From contig WQZB01000027.1 of NCBI GenBank assembly GCA_009780955.1, positions 1 to 53,422 on the forward strand: DNA of 53,422 bases, given 5' to 3'. The number at the start of each line of letters is the position of its first letter. Position 1 is the first letter of the stretch. Made by a program: the position numbers and the translations under genes. The DNA is from Polyangiaceae bacterium. GTDB taxonomy: Bacteria > Myxococcota_A > Polyangia > Polyangiales > Polyangiaceae. Of the stretch, positions 16,995-25,484 are shown one piece after another. Under the pieces are notes generated by a model that had not been told where the DNA came from, made no database searches, and saw nothing but the letters and a program-made list of their open reading frames with translations.

Positions 16995-16997
16995 TAG

Positions 16998-17118
16998 ACC
17001 GCTTTCGATTTGACGCGATCTCTTCGTTGGCGGCTGCGGTGCGGTCCTCAAAGCCGGAAGAGGCTGTTCCGGTCCGCTCCTCGCCGCCGCCTCGACCTCG
17101 CGTCAACTTGAAAGCGGT
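16998..17118. repeat. Family 1 hairpin element, copy R3 (121 bp, inverted)
   Basis: Full-length copy in reverse orientation, ACCGCTTTCGATTTGACGCG at the left and CGCGTCAACTTGAAAGCGGT at the right. It exactly fills the space between two convergent genes. The expansin TAA ends three bases before it (TAATAG), and the TAA of the Cys-rich lipoprotein gene overlaps its last base. A TAG flanks it on both sides and could be a 3-bp duplication. Confidence 0.9.
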
Positions 17119-17573
17119 TAGTTGGTGGCGCCGCACGTGGCCGTGCGCCCGTTCACCGTCAAGCACCCAGCGGCTGATCCGCAAACCGATTGACATGCAC
17201 ACGTCACGTCGCTCCCGCAGCTTGCAGGAATGTCGCTGCAACCTTGCAAAATGTCCGCGCAGTTTGGGTTGATGCACCCTGGGCTGCCGTTGCTGCAAAC
17301 GTCCGGTGTCCAACCGTAGGGACAACTCGTGCTCACCACGCAGGCTTCTTTCGCGGTGCACTGGCGGTAGAGACAAAACTGCGTATCGGTACACGTGGCC
17401 GATCCGCACACGCCCGAGTCGGGATCAGAAGAACTGCTGTCTTCGGGAACGATGGTGCAAGCCGCAACGAAGCCGGAGATCGCGGCAAGTGCAGCGAGCG
17501 CAACGGCGACCGCAGTAGCCGTCCTACTCCGCAAAGTGCGCCGCACTTTCAAGCCGATCGAGACGCGCGCCAT
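17118..17573 (-). CDS. Small Cys-rich lipoprotein
   Basis: 151 residues. A signal segment (VAVALAALAAISGFVAAC) ends in a lipobox with Cys39, followed by an acidic Ser/Asp linker and about 90 residues with some 17 cysteines in CxxC-like spacing (GSATCTDTQFCLYRQCT; CACQSVCGSAAGC). Such disulfide-rich lipoproteins are frequent in myxobacteria; no function can be assigned. The start is ATG 17573, or GTG 17546. The 5' end overlaps the coiled-coil gene upstream by up to 50 bases. The stop is shared with repeat R3. Confidence 0.65.
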   Translation of the reverse strand: MARVSIGLKVRRTLRSRTATAVAVALAALAAISGFVAACTIVPEDSSSSDPDSGVCGSATCTDTQFCLYRQCTAKEACVVSTSCPYGWTPDVCSNGSPGCINPNCADILQGCSDIPASCGSDVTCACQSVCGSAAGCLTVNGRTATCGATN

Positions 17574-17904
17574 GGTCGTCGATGGTGGTGTCGAGCTTGG
17601 CTTCGACGCGCTTCACGTTGCTGGATGTTTCGAGTACGGCAATCTGCGTCATCTTCACGTTCCGCACGAGATCATCGGTCTTCCGCACGAGATCATCGGT
17701 CTTGACGTTCAGTGCCTCTACGACAATCTGCATGATCCCCATGTTCCGTTCGAGGTCGTCGACCTTGACGCTCAGTGCATCGATTTTTGTGTCGAGCCGT
17801 GTCTCGAGCTCTTTCAATTGCCACGAGGTCACCATGTTCTGGCGCAAGTCGCGCACCTCGGACAAGACCTGCTCCATCAACTTCTCAAGCCTGTCTGGAC
17901 TCAT
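17524..17904 (-). CDS. Coiled-coil protein of unknown function
   Basis: 126 residues, almost entirely heptad-patterned: LEKLMEQVLSEVRDLRQ, LKELETRLDTKIDALSVKV, KTDDLVRKTDDLVRNV, VKRVEAKLDTTIDDHGARL. There is no signal peptide or membrane helix. I chose the ATG at 17904 because GGGG lies eight bases upstream. A perfect 21-bp tandem duplication adds exactly one heptad. It could be a cytoplasmic oligomerisation or scaffold protein. It lies between the tRNA gene and the Cys-rich lipoprotein gene. Confidence 0.6.
   Translation of the reverse strand: MSPDRLEKLMEQVLSEVRDLRQNMVTSWQLKELETRLDTKIDALSVKVDDLERNMGIMQIVVEALNVKTDDLVRKTDDLVRNVKMTQIAVLETSSNVKRVEAKLDTTIDDHGARLDRLESAAHFAE
17660..17701. repeat. 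21-bp tandem duplication (2 copies)
   Basis: Two identical 21-bp units (17660-17680, 17681-17701), each starting TTCCGCACGAG. In the coiled-coil gene this repeats one heptad (TDDLVRK/TDDLVRN), so the reading frame and heptad phase are kept. Confidence 0.9.
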
Positions 17905-17974
17905 GACCATCACCCCTAGCATTGCCGCCGGCTCGCGCGACCCGAAAGCTCCCCAAAAATCGCTAAAAAACCAG

Positions 17975-18046
17975 TGGGCGCAACAGGATTTGAACCTGTG
18001 ACTTCAACCGTGTGAAGGTCGCACTCTACCGCTGAGTTATGCGCCC
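17975..18046 (-). tRNA. tRNA-Val (anticodon CAC)
   Basis: On the minus strand a 72-base cloverleaf: acceptor GGGCGCA/TGCGCCC, D-arm CTC-AGCGGTA-GAG, anticodon stem CGACC/GGTTG (one G-T pair) with loop TTCACAC giving anticodon CAC, T-arm ACAGG-TTCAAAT-CCTGT and discriminator A. The 3' CCA is not encoded (CTG follows). It reads the GUG codon of valine. Confidence 0.93.
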
Positions 18047-18115
18047 GCTCGTGTGTTGCCAACCAAACTCTTAGCTCGAGTGACCACCGGCATTCAAGCA
18101 TCATCACGGATCCAG

Positions 18116-18151
18116 ACCGCTTTCAAGTTATCGCGTCAAATCGAAAGCGGT
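18116..18151. repeat. Family 1 deletion derivative, R4 (36 bp)
   Basis: ACCGCTTTCAAGTTA joined directly to TCGCGTCAAATCGAAAGCGG plus T: both ends of the element with the 85-bp middle missing. The right part encodes the last residues and the stop of engB on the minus strand. Left flank CCAG. Confidence 0.85.
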
Positions 18152-18780
18152 TGCAGCAGACGCGCCCATAGCTCCTCGCGCCCCATGCCGGTGTCCGCGC
18201 TCGTGCCTATGACGGCTACGCCTGCATCATGCATAAGCTTTTTAATCCGAGGCTTGTGCATGGAGCGCGGAAGCTTATCAAGCTTGGTCGCGGCGATGAC
18301 AACCGCGAGCTCGGAGCGCACAGAAAGAAACTTGATGAGATCGAACTCTTCTTGCTCGAGACCGCGACGCGCATCGACGAGGACGACTACACCCTTAAGA
18401 GTCGTGCGATCGTGAAGATAGCCCTCGAGAAGAATCTTCCAGTCGCGCGACTCGGTTTTCGAAACTTTCGCGTAGCCGTAACCTGGCAGATCGACAAATA
18501 CGAGGTTCGGTCCGCCAGCAACACGCACATCGAAAAAATTGATTTGACGCGTGCACCCAGGTGTCCGGCTCGTTCGCGCAAGGCCGTTGCGCGCGGCAAG
18601 CATGTTCAGCAAACTTGATTTGCCAACGTTCGAACGACCTGCAAACGCGATTTCAATTTCATGCGGAGGTGGCAACTGGTTTGTCGATGATGCGCCCGCG
18701 ACGAACTCCGCGCTCGAGATGCGGACCACACTTTTCGCGCCACTCTTTGCTCTGGGATCGCGTTCGCTGTCGCTCTTCAT
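18136..18780 (-). CDS. engB: Ribosome-biogenesis GTPase EngB/YsxC
   Basis: A 214-residue GTPase needed for assembly of the large ribosomal subunit. G1 is GRSNVGKSSLLN, G2 includes TSRTPGCTRQINFF, G3 is DLPGYGYAKV and G4 is ATKLDKL. A polar N-terminus of about 35 residues precedes the domain. The last codons, PLSI and stop, are encoded by repeat R4, so the natural C-terminus was replaced. The start ATG 18780 overlaps the murJ stop (ATGA), so it is translationally coupled as the last gene of the operon. Confidence 0.95.
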   Translation of the reverse strand: MKSDSERDPRAKSGAKSVVRISSAEFVAGASSTNQLPPPHEIEIAFAGRSNVGKSSLLNMLAARNGLARTSRTPGCTRQINFFDVRVAGGPNLVFVDLPGYGYAKVSKTESRDWKILLEGYLHDRTTLKGVVVLVDARRGLEQEEFDLIKFLSVRSELAVVIAATKLDKLPRSMHKPRIKKLMHDAGVAVIGTSADTGMGREELWARLLQPLSI

Positions 18781-20387
18781 GTTTTGCCCACCATGCGCGT
18801 CAGACGACGGCGGATTGGCCCGGCGATCTCGCCGAGTTCACGCACGCCAAGGCCCCACGCGGAAACAATGTAAAGCACACAGAAGACCATGGCACCAACG
18901 AGGCCTGGCAGCGAGCGACCAATGGAGCCGGCAAAAGCTCCTGTCACGACTCGGCCGCCACCCCAGCCACCAACGCCAGCAATCAGGGATGCGAGTGCAA
19001 TTCGGACGGACGACGAACCGAGCTCGGCAGCACGCACCGTGCCAAGCCGCCACCTTACCCCTACGAGAAGAAGCGCCGCTTGCACAAAGCTTGAGCCCGC
19101 AACGGCCATGCTGATGCCAACGTGCCCAAACGGCCCGCGCAGCGCAAGTGCTAGAACGATGAACGCGGCGAGATCGATCGCGCTCACGACAACGGGGGTG
19201 CGCGTGTCGCCGAGCGCGTGAAGCGGAGGAATCAGTTGGCGTGCAGCAGCTACGGTGAAGATCGCTCCACCCTGCCATGCAAGCGCACGAGCCGTCTGGT
19301 GCGCCGCTTCGGCATCGAAGTGACCGCGCTGAAAGAGCAGGACGACGAGGGGTTCACCGATCGCGACGAGCGCCGCGCTTGCAGGCACCGCAACGAAGAG
19401 CGAAAGGCGCATGCCATGCGCCCACGTCCGAGCGAGTTCTTCGCGGTTGCCATGAGCCGCAAATCCAGCGAGCGACGGCAGCGCCGCCGTTGACAGCGCC
19501 ATGACGAAGATCCCTTGAGGGAAGTCGCAAAGGCGTGAGGCCCAATAGAAATAGCTCTGTGCGCCTTCGCCAAGCTCGGAAAGCAGACGGCGCGAAAGCG
19601 TAAGATCGACGTAGTAGACGCCGAGACCGAAAGTCATGGGCACGATGCGGCGCAGCATTTCCCGAACACGGGGATCGCGAAAGTCGAGCACGGGGCGGAC
19701 GGCGTAGCCGATTTTTCGAAGTGCGGGCAGTTGTGCTCCCACTTGGAGTACACCGCCAACGAGCACGGACACTGCAAGCGCAATGGATCCATCGAAGCCA
19801 CGTGCCTCGAGCGGCGAGCGCAGTGTGAATGCACCCACGATGAGCGCCACGTTGAACAGGCCCGGTGCGAAAGCAGCTACGGCGAATCGTTTCTTTGCAT
19901 TCAGGGCTGCCATGCCCATGGCGGCTGTTCCCATGAAGAAGATGTACGGGAACATGATGCGCGTGAGCGTTACCGTGCGCTCGAATTTGCCCGGCGTATC
20001 GCGGTAGCCGCCGCCGAAAAGGCTGGTGAGCGGCGGCGCGAAAACAACACCGAGAAGCGAAACGACCACGAGCGCCAGAAGCGAGACGCCGCGAGCGCGC
20101 GCGAAGAAGGCGCGAGCCTCTTCGTCGCCACCCTGTGCGAGCGTAAGCGACAGAACCGGCACGACAGCGCTCGACACGGCGCCTTCGGCAAGAAGCTGCC
20201 TCAATGCGTTGGGGATCGTCAACGCGACGGAGAAGGTATCGGTTTGCCCGCGCGTGAACATGGCTGCAATGACGACGTCGCGCCCGAACCCCAGCACGCG
20301 TGAAAGCAATGTGCCGGCGCCGACGATGCCAGCGCGACCTACGAGGCGCTCGCGTTCTTGGCGGCCTTCATCGTTGGCATCGTTCAC
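18777..20387 (-). CDS. murJ: Lipid II flippase MurJ
   Basis: A 536-residue MviN/MurJ protein that moves lipid II across the inner membrane for peptidoglycan synthesis. About 14 hydrophobic helices are visible. The N-terminal signature is GTLLSRVLGFGRDVVIAAMFTRG followed by DTFSVALTIPNALRQLLAEG, and the later segment LPSLAGFAAHGNREEL is also typical. I chose the GTG at 20387 because it overlaps the TGA of the DUF971 gene in a GTGA junction. The frame remains open to 20438 but without family similarity. Confidence 0.95.
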   Translation of the reverse strand: MNDANDEGRQERERLVGRAGIVGAGTLLSRVLGFGRDVVIAAMFTRGQTDTFSVALTIPNALRQLLAEGAVSSAVVPVLSLTLAQGGDEEARAFFARARGVSLLALVVVSLLGVVFAPPLTSLFGGGYRDTPGKFERTVTLTRIMFPYIFFMGTAAMGMAALNAKKRFAVAAFAPGLFNVALIVGAFTLRSPLEARGFDGSIALAVSVLVGGVLQVGAQLPALRKIGYAVRPVLDFRDPRVREMLRRIVPMTFGLGVYYVDLTLSRRLLSELGEGAQSYFYWASRLCDFPQGIFVMALSTAALPSLAGFAAHGNREELARTWAHGMRLSLFVAVPASAALVAIGEPLVVLLFQRGHFDAEAAHQTARALAWQGGAIFTVAAARQLIPPLHALGDTRTPVVVSAIDLAAFIVLALALRGPFGHVGISMAVAGSSFVQAALLLVGVRWRLGTVRAAELGSSSVRIALASLIAGVGGWGGGRVVTGAFAGSIGRSLPGLVGAMVFCVLYIVSAWGLGVRELGEIAGPIRRRLTRMVGKT

Positions 20388-20761
20388 GGACGTGGAAGCT
20401 CGGACCGCTCGAACCCGTTGTCGGCACCAGGGCGACACTCATCGCAATAGCAGAGCGCACGAAGATATGTGTATGAGTAAATCCCTCCGTCGTGGCCGTC
20501 ATGCCACGTAAGCCGGAGTGCATAATTGCCAACCGAAACAATTGCATCGAGTGCAATCTGATTTTCCGAGGGGTATTGGAACTTGATGGCGCCGGTGTGC
20601 CCTTGGCAGCCAGCGCACGGGCAATAGCCACGCAGGATGTCGTGCGGATAAATGCTTTTGTGGCCGTCGCCCCAATCGATTTCGGTTCGCGTTGCGCCGC
20701 GTGGAGACCTGACCGCCTTGCATTGAAACCGCGAGTCCATTGCCCTCGAGTCCATTGCCAC
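20384..20761 (-). CDS. DUF971-domain protein
   Basis: About 125 residues. The DUF971 (gamma-butyrobetaine hydroxylase-like N-terminal) fold is recognised by IDWGDGHKSIYPHDILRGYC, CPCAGCQGHTG, and GNYALRLTWHDGHDGGIYSYTYLR. Cys residues in CPCAGC and a C-terminal CYCDEC suggest metal binding. Such domains occur in Fe-S cluster-related and carnitine proteins, but the function of the stand-alone form is not established. The start could be GTG 20761 or ATG 20755/20740, since a 15-bp duplication repeats the ATG. It lies three bases after recO. Confidence 0.8.
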   Translation of the reverse strand: MAMDSRAMDSRFQCKAVRSPRGATRTEIDWGDGHKSIYPHDILRGYCPCAGCQGHTGAIKFQYPSENQIALDAIVSVGNYALRLTWHDGHDGGIYSYTYLRALCYCDECRPGADNGFERSELPRP

Positions 20762-20764
20762 GGC

Positions 20765-21469
20765 TTATAGCGCCACAAAGCCGGTGTGTGCCACCATGGC
20801 CTCTTCGGCGATCGCGATAAGTTCACTTGCTTGCGCGTCAGTCATTGCCCACTCGTCTCTGCGCTCTTGCATATGCGCTGCGATTGCTCGCAATTCAGCC
20901 GGCATGGTGCGCCTGCTACCGCCACATTGCATGCACACGAGCCCCCCGCCGCCAACGTCAAGAAACGCCGAACGACCCTCGGGACACAACTTCGCGCACC
21001 GTATGCAGCGCTGAAAGTCGAGCCCGTAGCCAACCTCGGCGAGCAGCCTAAAACCGAATGCCGCGAGCTGCCCAAGCTGTTCATGTGAACCGCTTTCTAA
21101 GCTGTCAAGAAGCTCCCCCAACTCGATCCACACCGCAGGCTCGGGGGTTTTTGCAGGGCAGACGTGGCGGACCCACCGCAAGGCACGACCGGCAACTTCC
21201 ATGGAAGCGAGACTCGATACGATGCCCTGACGTGCGCGGCGAATTTGCGCTTCTTTTAGTACGCCAAGCTCGCGCCCCCGATCTTCGACACGCACGAAAA
21301 GTTCGTGCATTGGTTCCAGCACGCCCCCGAAGCGTTTCGTTGACCGACGCGCACCGCGAACAACCGCGCTGATTTTGCCTTCTGCCTCCGTGAAAAACGT
21401 TGCGATGACGTCTGACTCACCATACGGAACACTGCGCACGAGCAGCGCCGCGGAGCCAAAAATCTTCAC
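20765..21469 (-). CDS. recO: DNA repair protein RecO
   Basis: A 234-residue recombination mediator of the RecFOR pathway. It starts with the OB-fold SAALLVRSVPYGESDVIATF and GKISAVVRGARRSTKRFGG, has a helical middle, and the zinc-finger pairs CIRCAKLC and CMQCGG as in most bacterial RecO. The GTG at 21469 fits the start of the OB fold and lies four bases after the upstream stop. The longer open frame to 21721 is only the other frame of the HTH gene. Confidence 0.9.
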   Translation of the reverse strand: MKIFGSAALLVRSVPYGESDVIATFFTEAEGKISAVVRGARRSTKRFGGVLEPMHELFVRVEDRGRELGVLKEAQIRRARQGIVSSLASMEVAGRALRWVRHVCPAKTPEPAVWIELGELLDSLESGSHEQLGQLAAFGFRLLAEVGYGLDFQRCIRCAKLCPEGRSAFLDVGGGGLVCMQCGGSRRTMPAELRAIAAHMQERRDEWAMTDAQASELIAIAEEAMVAHTGFVAL

Positions 21470-21473
21470 AAAA

Positions 21474-21914
21474 TTAGACCCGCAACACGCGTTCTGCCAT
21501 GGTAGACGACAGCTCGGGCGGCATATCCCGCCCCCGCGGCTTGAGCACGATTGACAAAGCAAGCGTAAAGAGAATGAGCAAAAGAACGAGCGCGATGGCC
21601 ACGCCGAACCTTCGCCCCTGCCCTTCACGCGCAGCATGAACCGGCGAAGCGATTGGCAGCGGCGCAACCGTAGCAACGCGCCGACTCGAGACGTAACGGG
21701 CAACCACATCGTCGGCGGCAAGACCGACAGCCCGCGCGTACGACTTCAAAAAACCACGGACGAAAACTTCGCCTGGTAGATCGTCGAAGTGGTCTTGCTC
21801 GATGGCTTGGAGCGTGGAGACCGGAATGCGCGTGACACGCGAGACCTCGGCAAGGCCCATGTGTTTCTTCTCGCGCTGGCGCCTTAGGCTGGTTCCGACC
21901 GTGTCGATACTCAC
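21474..21914 (-). CDS. RodZ-like HTH membrane protein
   Basis: 146 residues. An N-terminal HTH_25-type domain (VGTSLRRQREKKHMGLAEVS, RIPVSTLQAIEQDHFDDLPG, FVRGFLKSYARAVGL) is typical of RodZ and related proteins. A linker leads to one membrane helix (VAIALVLLLILFTLALSIVL) and a short tail. The large periplasmic domain of RodZ is absent. I chose the GTG at 21914, with GAGGA five bases upstream. It heads the operon leading to murJ, which agrees with a cell-shape role. Confidence 0.8.
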   Translation of the reverse strand: MSIDTVGTSLRRQREKKHMGLAEVSRVTRIPVSTLQAIEQDHFDDLPGEVFVRGFLKSYARAVGLAADDVVARYVSSRRVATVAPLPIASPVHAAREGQGRRFGVAIALVLLLILFTLALSIVLKPRGRDMPPELSSTMAERVLRV

Positions 21915-22092
21915 GTCGTTCCTCGGATGTGGGAGAGTAACCGCATGACCTCGACGAAACCTCGCATTAATCCGAATCAAGAGGCTCGTCAACCGTGAAC
22001 ATTCTGCGTAAAAATCAACGAAGGCATTGAGGTTTTTTCGCTCGCAATCTCACGGGCTCACGGGCGGAACTTGCTGGTAGTACACAGTGGAC

Positions 22093-22686
22093 ATGAGATC
22101 GCCCAGAGTCGCGAGCGAGCAGCGCATCACGAAAGAAACGTCGATCGAAGTGGAAATCGGTATCGACGGCACCGGCAAAAGCCACATCGAAACGCCCGTG
22201 CCGTTTTTTTCCCACATGCTAGACCAGATCGCCAAGCATGGCCTGTTCGATCTAACCGTGCGTGCCGCGGGCGACGTAGCCATCGATGGTCATCACACGG
22301 CCGAAGACGTTGGCATCGTGCTTGGTCAGGCGCTCGGTCGCGCACTTGGCGACAAGGCGAAAATCGCACGCTACGGCTGGGCAACGTTGCCGATGGATGA
22401 AGCGCGCGCAACGTGCACACTCGATCTTTCGGGTCGCCCGCTGTTCGTTTGGGAGGGGATTATGCCGAAGGCGAAGATCGGCACATGGGACACGGAACTG
22501 ACCGAGGTTTTCTTTGATGGGTTTGCGCGCGGCGCCGCGTGCAACCTACACGTTGTGCTGCACGCGGGCTCGAACCTGCACCATATGACCGAGATCTGCT
22601 TCAAGGCATTCGCAAAGGCGCTTTGCGCAGCCTGCACGATCGATCCGCGCGCGGAGGGAATTCCATCAACGAAAGGAAGCCTGTAG
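22093..22686 (+). CDS. hisB: Imidazoleglycerol-phosphate dehydratase
   Basis: A 197-residue monofunctional HisB, step six of histidine synthesis, which converts IGP to imidazole-acetol phosphate. Two metal-binding halves are visible: TPVPFFSHMLDQIAKHGLFD then DGHHTAEDVGIVLGQAL, and later GSNLHHMTEICFKAFAKAL. ATG 22093 chosen; GTG 22087 is possible. No other his genes are nearby. The TAG stop touches repeat fragment R5. Confidence 0.96.
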   Translation: MRSPRVASEQRITKETSIEVEIGIDGTGKSHIETPVPFFSHMLDQIAKHGLFDLTVRAAGDVAIDGHHTAEDVGIVLGQALGRALGDKAKIARYGWATLPMDEARATCTLDLSGRPLFVWEGIMPKAKIGTWDTELTEVFFDGFARGAACNLHVVLHAGSNLHHMTEICFKAFAKALCAACTIDPRAEGIPSTKGSL

Positions 22687-22712
22687 ACCGATTTCAAGTT
22701 GGCGCGATTTCA
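22687..22712. repeat. Family 1 single end, R5 (remnant)
   Basis: ACCGATTTCAAGTTGGCGCG then ATTTCA. This matches the left end of the 121-bp element with one or two changes, joined to the GCGATTTCA subtype seen at R2b and R7. It starts on the base after the hisB stop and ends seven bases before the stop of the convergent VWA gene. Confidence 0.7.
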
Positions 22713-22718
22713 TTAGTG

Positions 22719-24440
22719 TTAGCGCCTGATGTCGAGTCGATCGTCGCACGCAAAGACCACTTCCGTGGAGCCACTTTGGCGAACGAGGTCACATGTGTCT
22801 GCACAGAACTGGATTCTCGTCGGCGCTGCTGCATTGTCGAAGTGCCAACCATCTGGCGCGGAGCAATTCGGGCTGTAGGGGAGTGTCTGTTCAGTCTGCC
22901 CTGGAGGCGTGTACACAATATTGATTTTATTGAAATCGATTGTTCGACCGTCTGGCGGATCCGGTATCGCGAAATCGCAGCTCACGACCTGAAGACGGAT
23001 GTCGTTCAACGCAGCAAGAAGTGCCGCGCTCGTTTCCGCTGGATCGGTGGCGACGTCGACTTGGATGAGGGATGTACCGCCCGCGGTCGCAAGGACGGTG
23101 AGATTGTAAACGTCCGGGCCGACACCAATGACGTATGTTGGGATCGTTGCGCTGACGGCTGCGATGGCAGCGGCGCTGGCCGCCAGATTCGCGGCGGAGT
23201 TGACGTCGGCGTAGTCTTGCGCCGGATCAACGCCGTTGACGCAGCCATAAACGGGAGCAGGAGGAAAGGTGCAACAATACGGCTCGCCATCCGTGACGAG
23301 GACAATGACCGTCCTCTCTGCCGGGTGTGCGGAGATGATCGCCTCCGCTTGATAAATGGCTCCGTTGACGGCAGCAAGCGTGGGGGTATCTGCCCTTCTC
23401 GGGGCATGGGTGTTGATCGCAGCCGTGAACGGCGCGCTGTCCGGAAGCGCGGTGAGCGGCACACTTGGGGTGTAGTAATCCGATGCGTTGCATGAGTTCG
23501 TAGTGGTCGGAAAGAACGTAAGAGCGGCGTTGATGCCCGCTGAGCCACTGTCCCCGAAGAAAGTCTCCATGGCATTGGTAACAGGAATCCAGCGCTCCGC
23601 AGGATCGTAGTCTTCATACACATTGTCACCCATGGTGCCGGACCTATCGAGCATGACGACCAGATTCTCGGGCGCAACTTCGAGAGGTACTGACACTGAG
23701 ACGGTCTCTTCGCAGGGGTTCGGCACGGTACATAGGATGTTGCACGTCACGGGTTGGAAGAAGCAGCCAGCCTCCAGATCCGCGGCCGTGATACCACCGG
23801 GTCCGCAGTCACATATGCCTGCAACAAGGGTGCATCCACAATCGTACCGGGCATCGCCTGCTGCCCTATCGGCTAGTATGGTTGCCGTTGTGCAGCTGGT
23901 GAAATTCCAAGACTTCGCAGCATTCTCCGTGGTGCAGAGAATATGGTTGGTATTCATCCCCGGATTCAGGACATCCTCGGCGGACTGGTTCGGGAAGGCC
24001 AGCGATCCAATGTCGGTGGAGTCGTAGCAGGTGAAGTTGTGTGTCCCGTCGTTGATCTGCGTCCCCTCGCAATCGGGTTCCGAGAACAACTCATAACTGA
24101 AATTCCAATTCGCGGGAGGGTTGTCCGCGGAGGGACAGAGATTCGAGATCACAAGGGGGGCGCCAGTGGCGCTCTCCACCAGACTGCCATCCGCAGCGAA
24201 GTTGAAACACGGGCATTCATCCTCTGGGTGAGGGGTCAGCGACGCGATGCATCGGTATTGCGGATCGGGCGCGGTGCGCGAGCCGCAGATGCGGACGGAA
24301 TTGCCTGCAAAATCGCCACCCGCAATGGCAAATGTCATCGAGGCATTTCCGCCGCTGTTCCCTCCATTCGTCGAATTCGACGAGCACGCATAAATCAATG
24401 CGGCGACGAGCACCGGCGCGAACGCAACACGGCCTTTCAT
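22719..24440 (-). CDS. VWA-domain lipoprotein with a duplicated N-terminal module
   Basis: 573 residues. A signal peptide ends in LIYAC (lipobox, Cys19). Residues 30-240 are a Cys-rich module with no family I recognise (RICGSRTAPDPQYRCIAS; FSYELFSEPDCEGTQIND). Residues 255-470 are a von Willebrand A domain: VVMLDRSGTMGDN is the metal-site DxSxT, and VLVTDGEPYCC holds its Asp. A Cys-containing tail follows. It is probably a surface or periplasmic binding or adhesion protein. The N-terminal module and promoter are nearly identical to the gene at 52447. Confidence 0.85.
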   Translation of the reverse strand: MKGRVAFAPVLVAALIYACSSNSTNGGNSGGNASMTFAIAGGDFAGNSVRICGSRTAPDPQYRCIASLTPHPEDECPCFNFAADGSLVESATGAPLVISNLCPSADNPPANWNFSYELFSEPDCEGTQINDGTHNFTCYDSTDIGSLAFPNQSAEDVLNPGMNTNHILCTTENAAKSWNFTSCTTATILADRAAGDARYDCGCTLVAGICDCGPGGITAADLEAGCFFQPVTCNILCTVPNPCEETVSVSVPLEVAPENLVVMLDRSGTMGDNVYEDYDPAERWIPVTNAMETFFGDSGSAGINAALTFFPTTTNSCNASDYYTPSVPLTALPDSAPFTAAINTHAPRRADTPTLAAVNGAIYQAEAIISAHPAERTVIVLVTDGEPYCCTFPPAPVYGCVNGVDPAQDYADVNSAANLAASAAAIAAVSATIPTYVIGVGPDVYNLTVLATAGGTSLIQVDVATDPAETSAALLAALNDIRLQVVSCDFAIPDPPDGRTIDFNKINIVYTPPGQTEQTLPYSPNCSAPDGWHFDNAAAPTRIQFCADTCDLVRQSGSTEVVFACDDRLDIRR

Positions 24441-24463
24441 TGGAACCTCCCATTCGGCAGAGG

Positions 24464-24481
24464 TTGCAATACGCGTTCCGT
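24464..24481 (-). promoter_or_regulatory. Sigma-54-type promoter of the VWA lipoprotein gene
   Basis: On the minus strand, ACGGAACGCGTATTGCAA gives the GG-N10-GC spacing of RpoN promoters (GG at 24479-24478, GC at 24467-24466) with TTGCA at the -12 box. It lies 26 bases upstream of the ATG. The same element precedes the paralogue at 52447. A start about 12 bases downstream would leave a short leader containing GGGAGG. Confidence 0.6.
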
Positions 24482-24511
24482 TACCTCATCCAGTCATACG
24501 GTCCACTCCTG

Positions 24512-25279
24512 TCAGTCCTGTTTTGTCGCGGCAATGACAACGTGGGGGTAAGGCAGAACGTCGGGCACACGAACCATGCGTACGTGAAAGCCCAGCGAAG
24601 TGAGCATGGAGCCCCAAACGCGGTGGTGCCGGTAGCTCAAAGGCTCGTTATAACCCACCATGACGCGGTCGAGCAGCTCGGTGAACTTCAGGCCAAAAGC
24701 GGGCTCGGTCGTGATGTCTTTGATCACGAGGATGCCGCGCGGCATGAGCAAGTCGCGCAGCCGGCGCAGCATGGGCAGCTGATCGGCCTCGGGAATGTGG
24801 TGCATCACGTCGAGCACGTAAGCACCGGCAAAAGTGCCGTCGATCGCAACCTGGCGCGCATCGCCGACAAGGAACGTGTGGTTGCGCAGACCAAGGCTAT
24901 CGCAAACGCGCCTCGCCATCGCAATGCGTCGAGCATTGGGGTCAACACCAACGACGCGTCGCGATGGCTGGGTCTGGCCAAAATACGCTGCAAACAAACC
25001 AAAACCGCAGCCGATATCGAGGACGCGACCCTCGTCGGGCAAGAGCAAATCCATAATGCTTAGTAGCTTTGGACGCATAATGCCGAACCGCACATTGGCG
25101 TATGCACGCTCCACCGGCGGAAGCGCGCGTGCAACGCGCATAATGGCCTTCCTACCGTAAATCTCGGGCGCAAAAATAGGCTTCTCATCGTTCTGGTTGC
25201 GCGTCAGCACGCGAAGCCATCGCGTGGAGATGGGTTCGCGATCGAGCGACGAGGATGTGCGTGCCGGCCTTGGCATCAT
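24512..25279 (-). CDS. Class I SAM-dependent methyltransferase
   Basis: 255 residues. After a polar N-terminus the Rossmann core reads RVLDIGCGFGLFAAYFG (motif I, near 85), VVGVDPNARRIAMARRV (motif II), YVLDVMHHIPEADQLPMLRRL (motif IV region) and LLMPRGILVIKDITTEPAFG. The C-terminal GYNEPLSYRHHRVWGSMLTSLGF segment resembles small-molecule or lipid methyltransferases. The substrate is unknown. The start ATG 25279 lacks a clear Shine-Dalgarno sequence. It is a single-gene unit. Confidence 0.82.
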   Translation of the reverse strand: MMPRPARTSSSLDREPISTRWLRVLTRNQNDEKPIFAPEIYGRKAIMRVARALPPVERAYANVRFGIMRPKLLSIMDLLLPDEGRVLDIGCGFGLFAAYFGQTQPSRRVVGVDPNARRIAMARRVCDSLGLRNHTFLVGDARQVAIDGTFAGAYVLDVMHHIPEADQLPMLRRLRDLLMPRGILVIKDITTEPAFGLKFTELLDRVMVGYNEPLSYRHHRVWGSMLTSLGFHVRMVRVPDVLPYPHVVIAATKQD

Positions 25280-25484
25280 TTGCGTGCCATTAGCACGAGA
25301 GCTTCATCGCAGAAACGAGAGGGTGAACTCACGCGGTTGGGAGCGCATGCATGACGACTTTCAATTCAGGGTGATCAGGCGCACCCGAGCTAACGCACCG
25401 GCACGATAGATAGGCCTACCGTCACGATGCCAATGGCAAGCAGCTTGCTTTGCTCCGTCGTGAATAAAAAGAGAGGGGGCAGAA

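Noticed and set aside
21088-21104. ACCGCTTTC inside recO as a repeat fragment
   Set aside because: Only nine bases match and the gene is intact; this is expected by chance a fraction of a time per window. A similar nine-base match lies near 28290 in the hypothetical gene.
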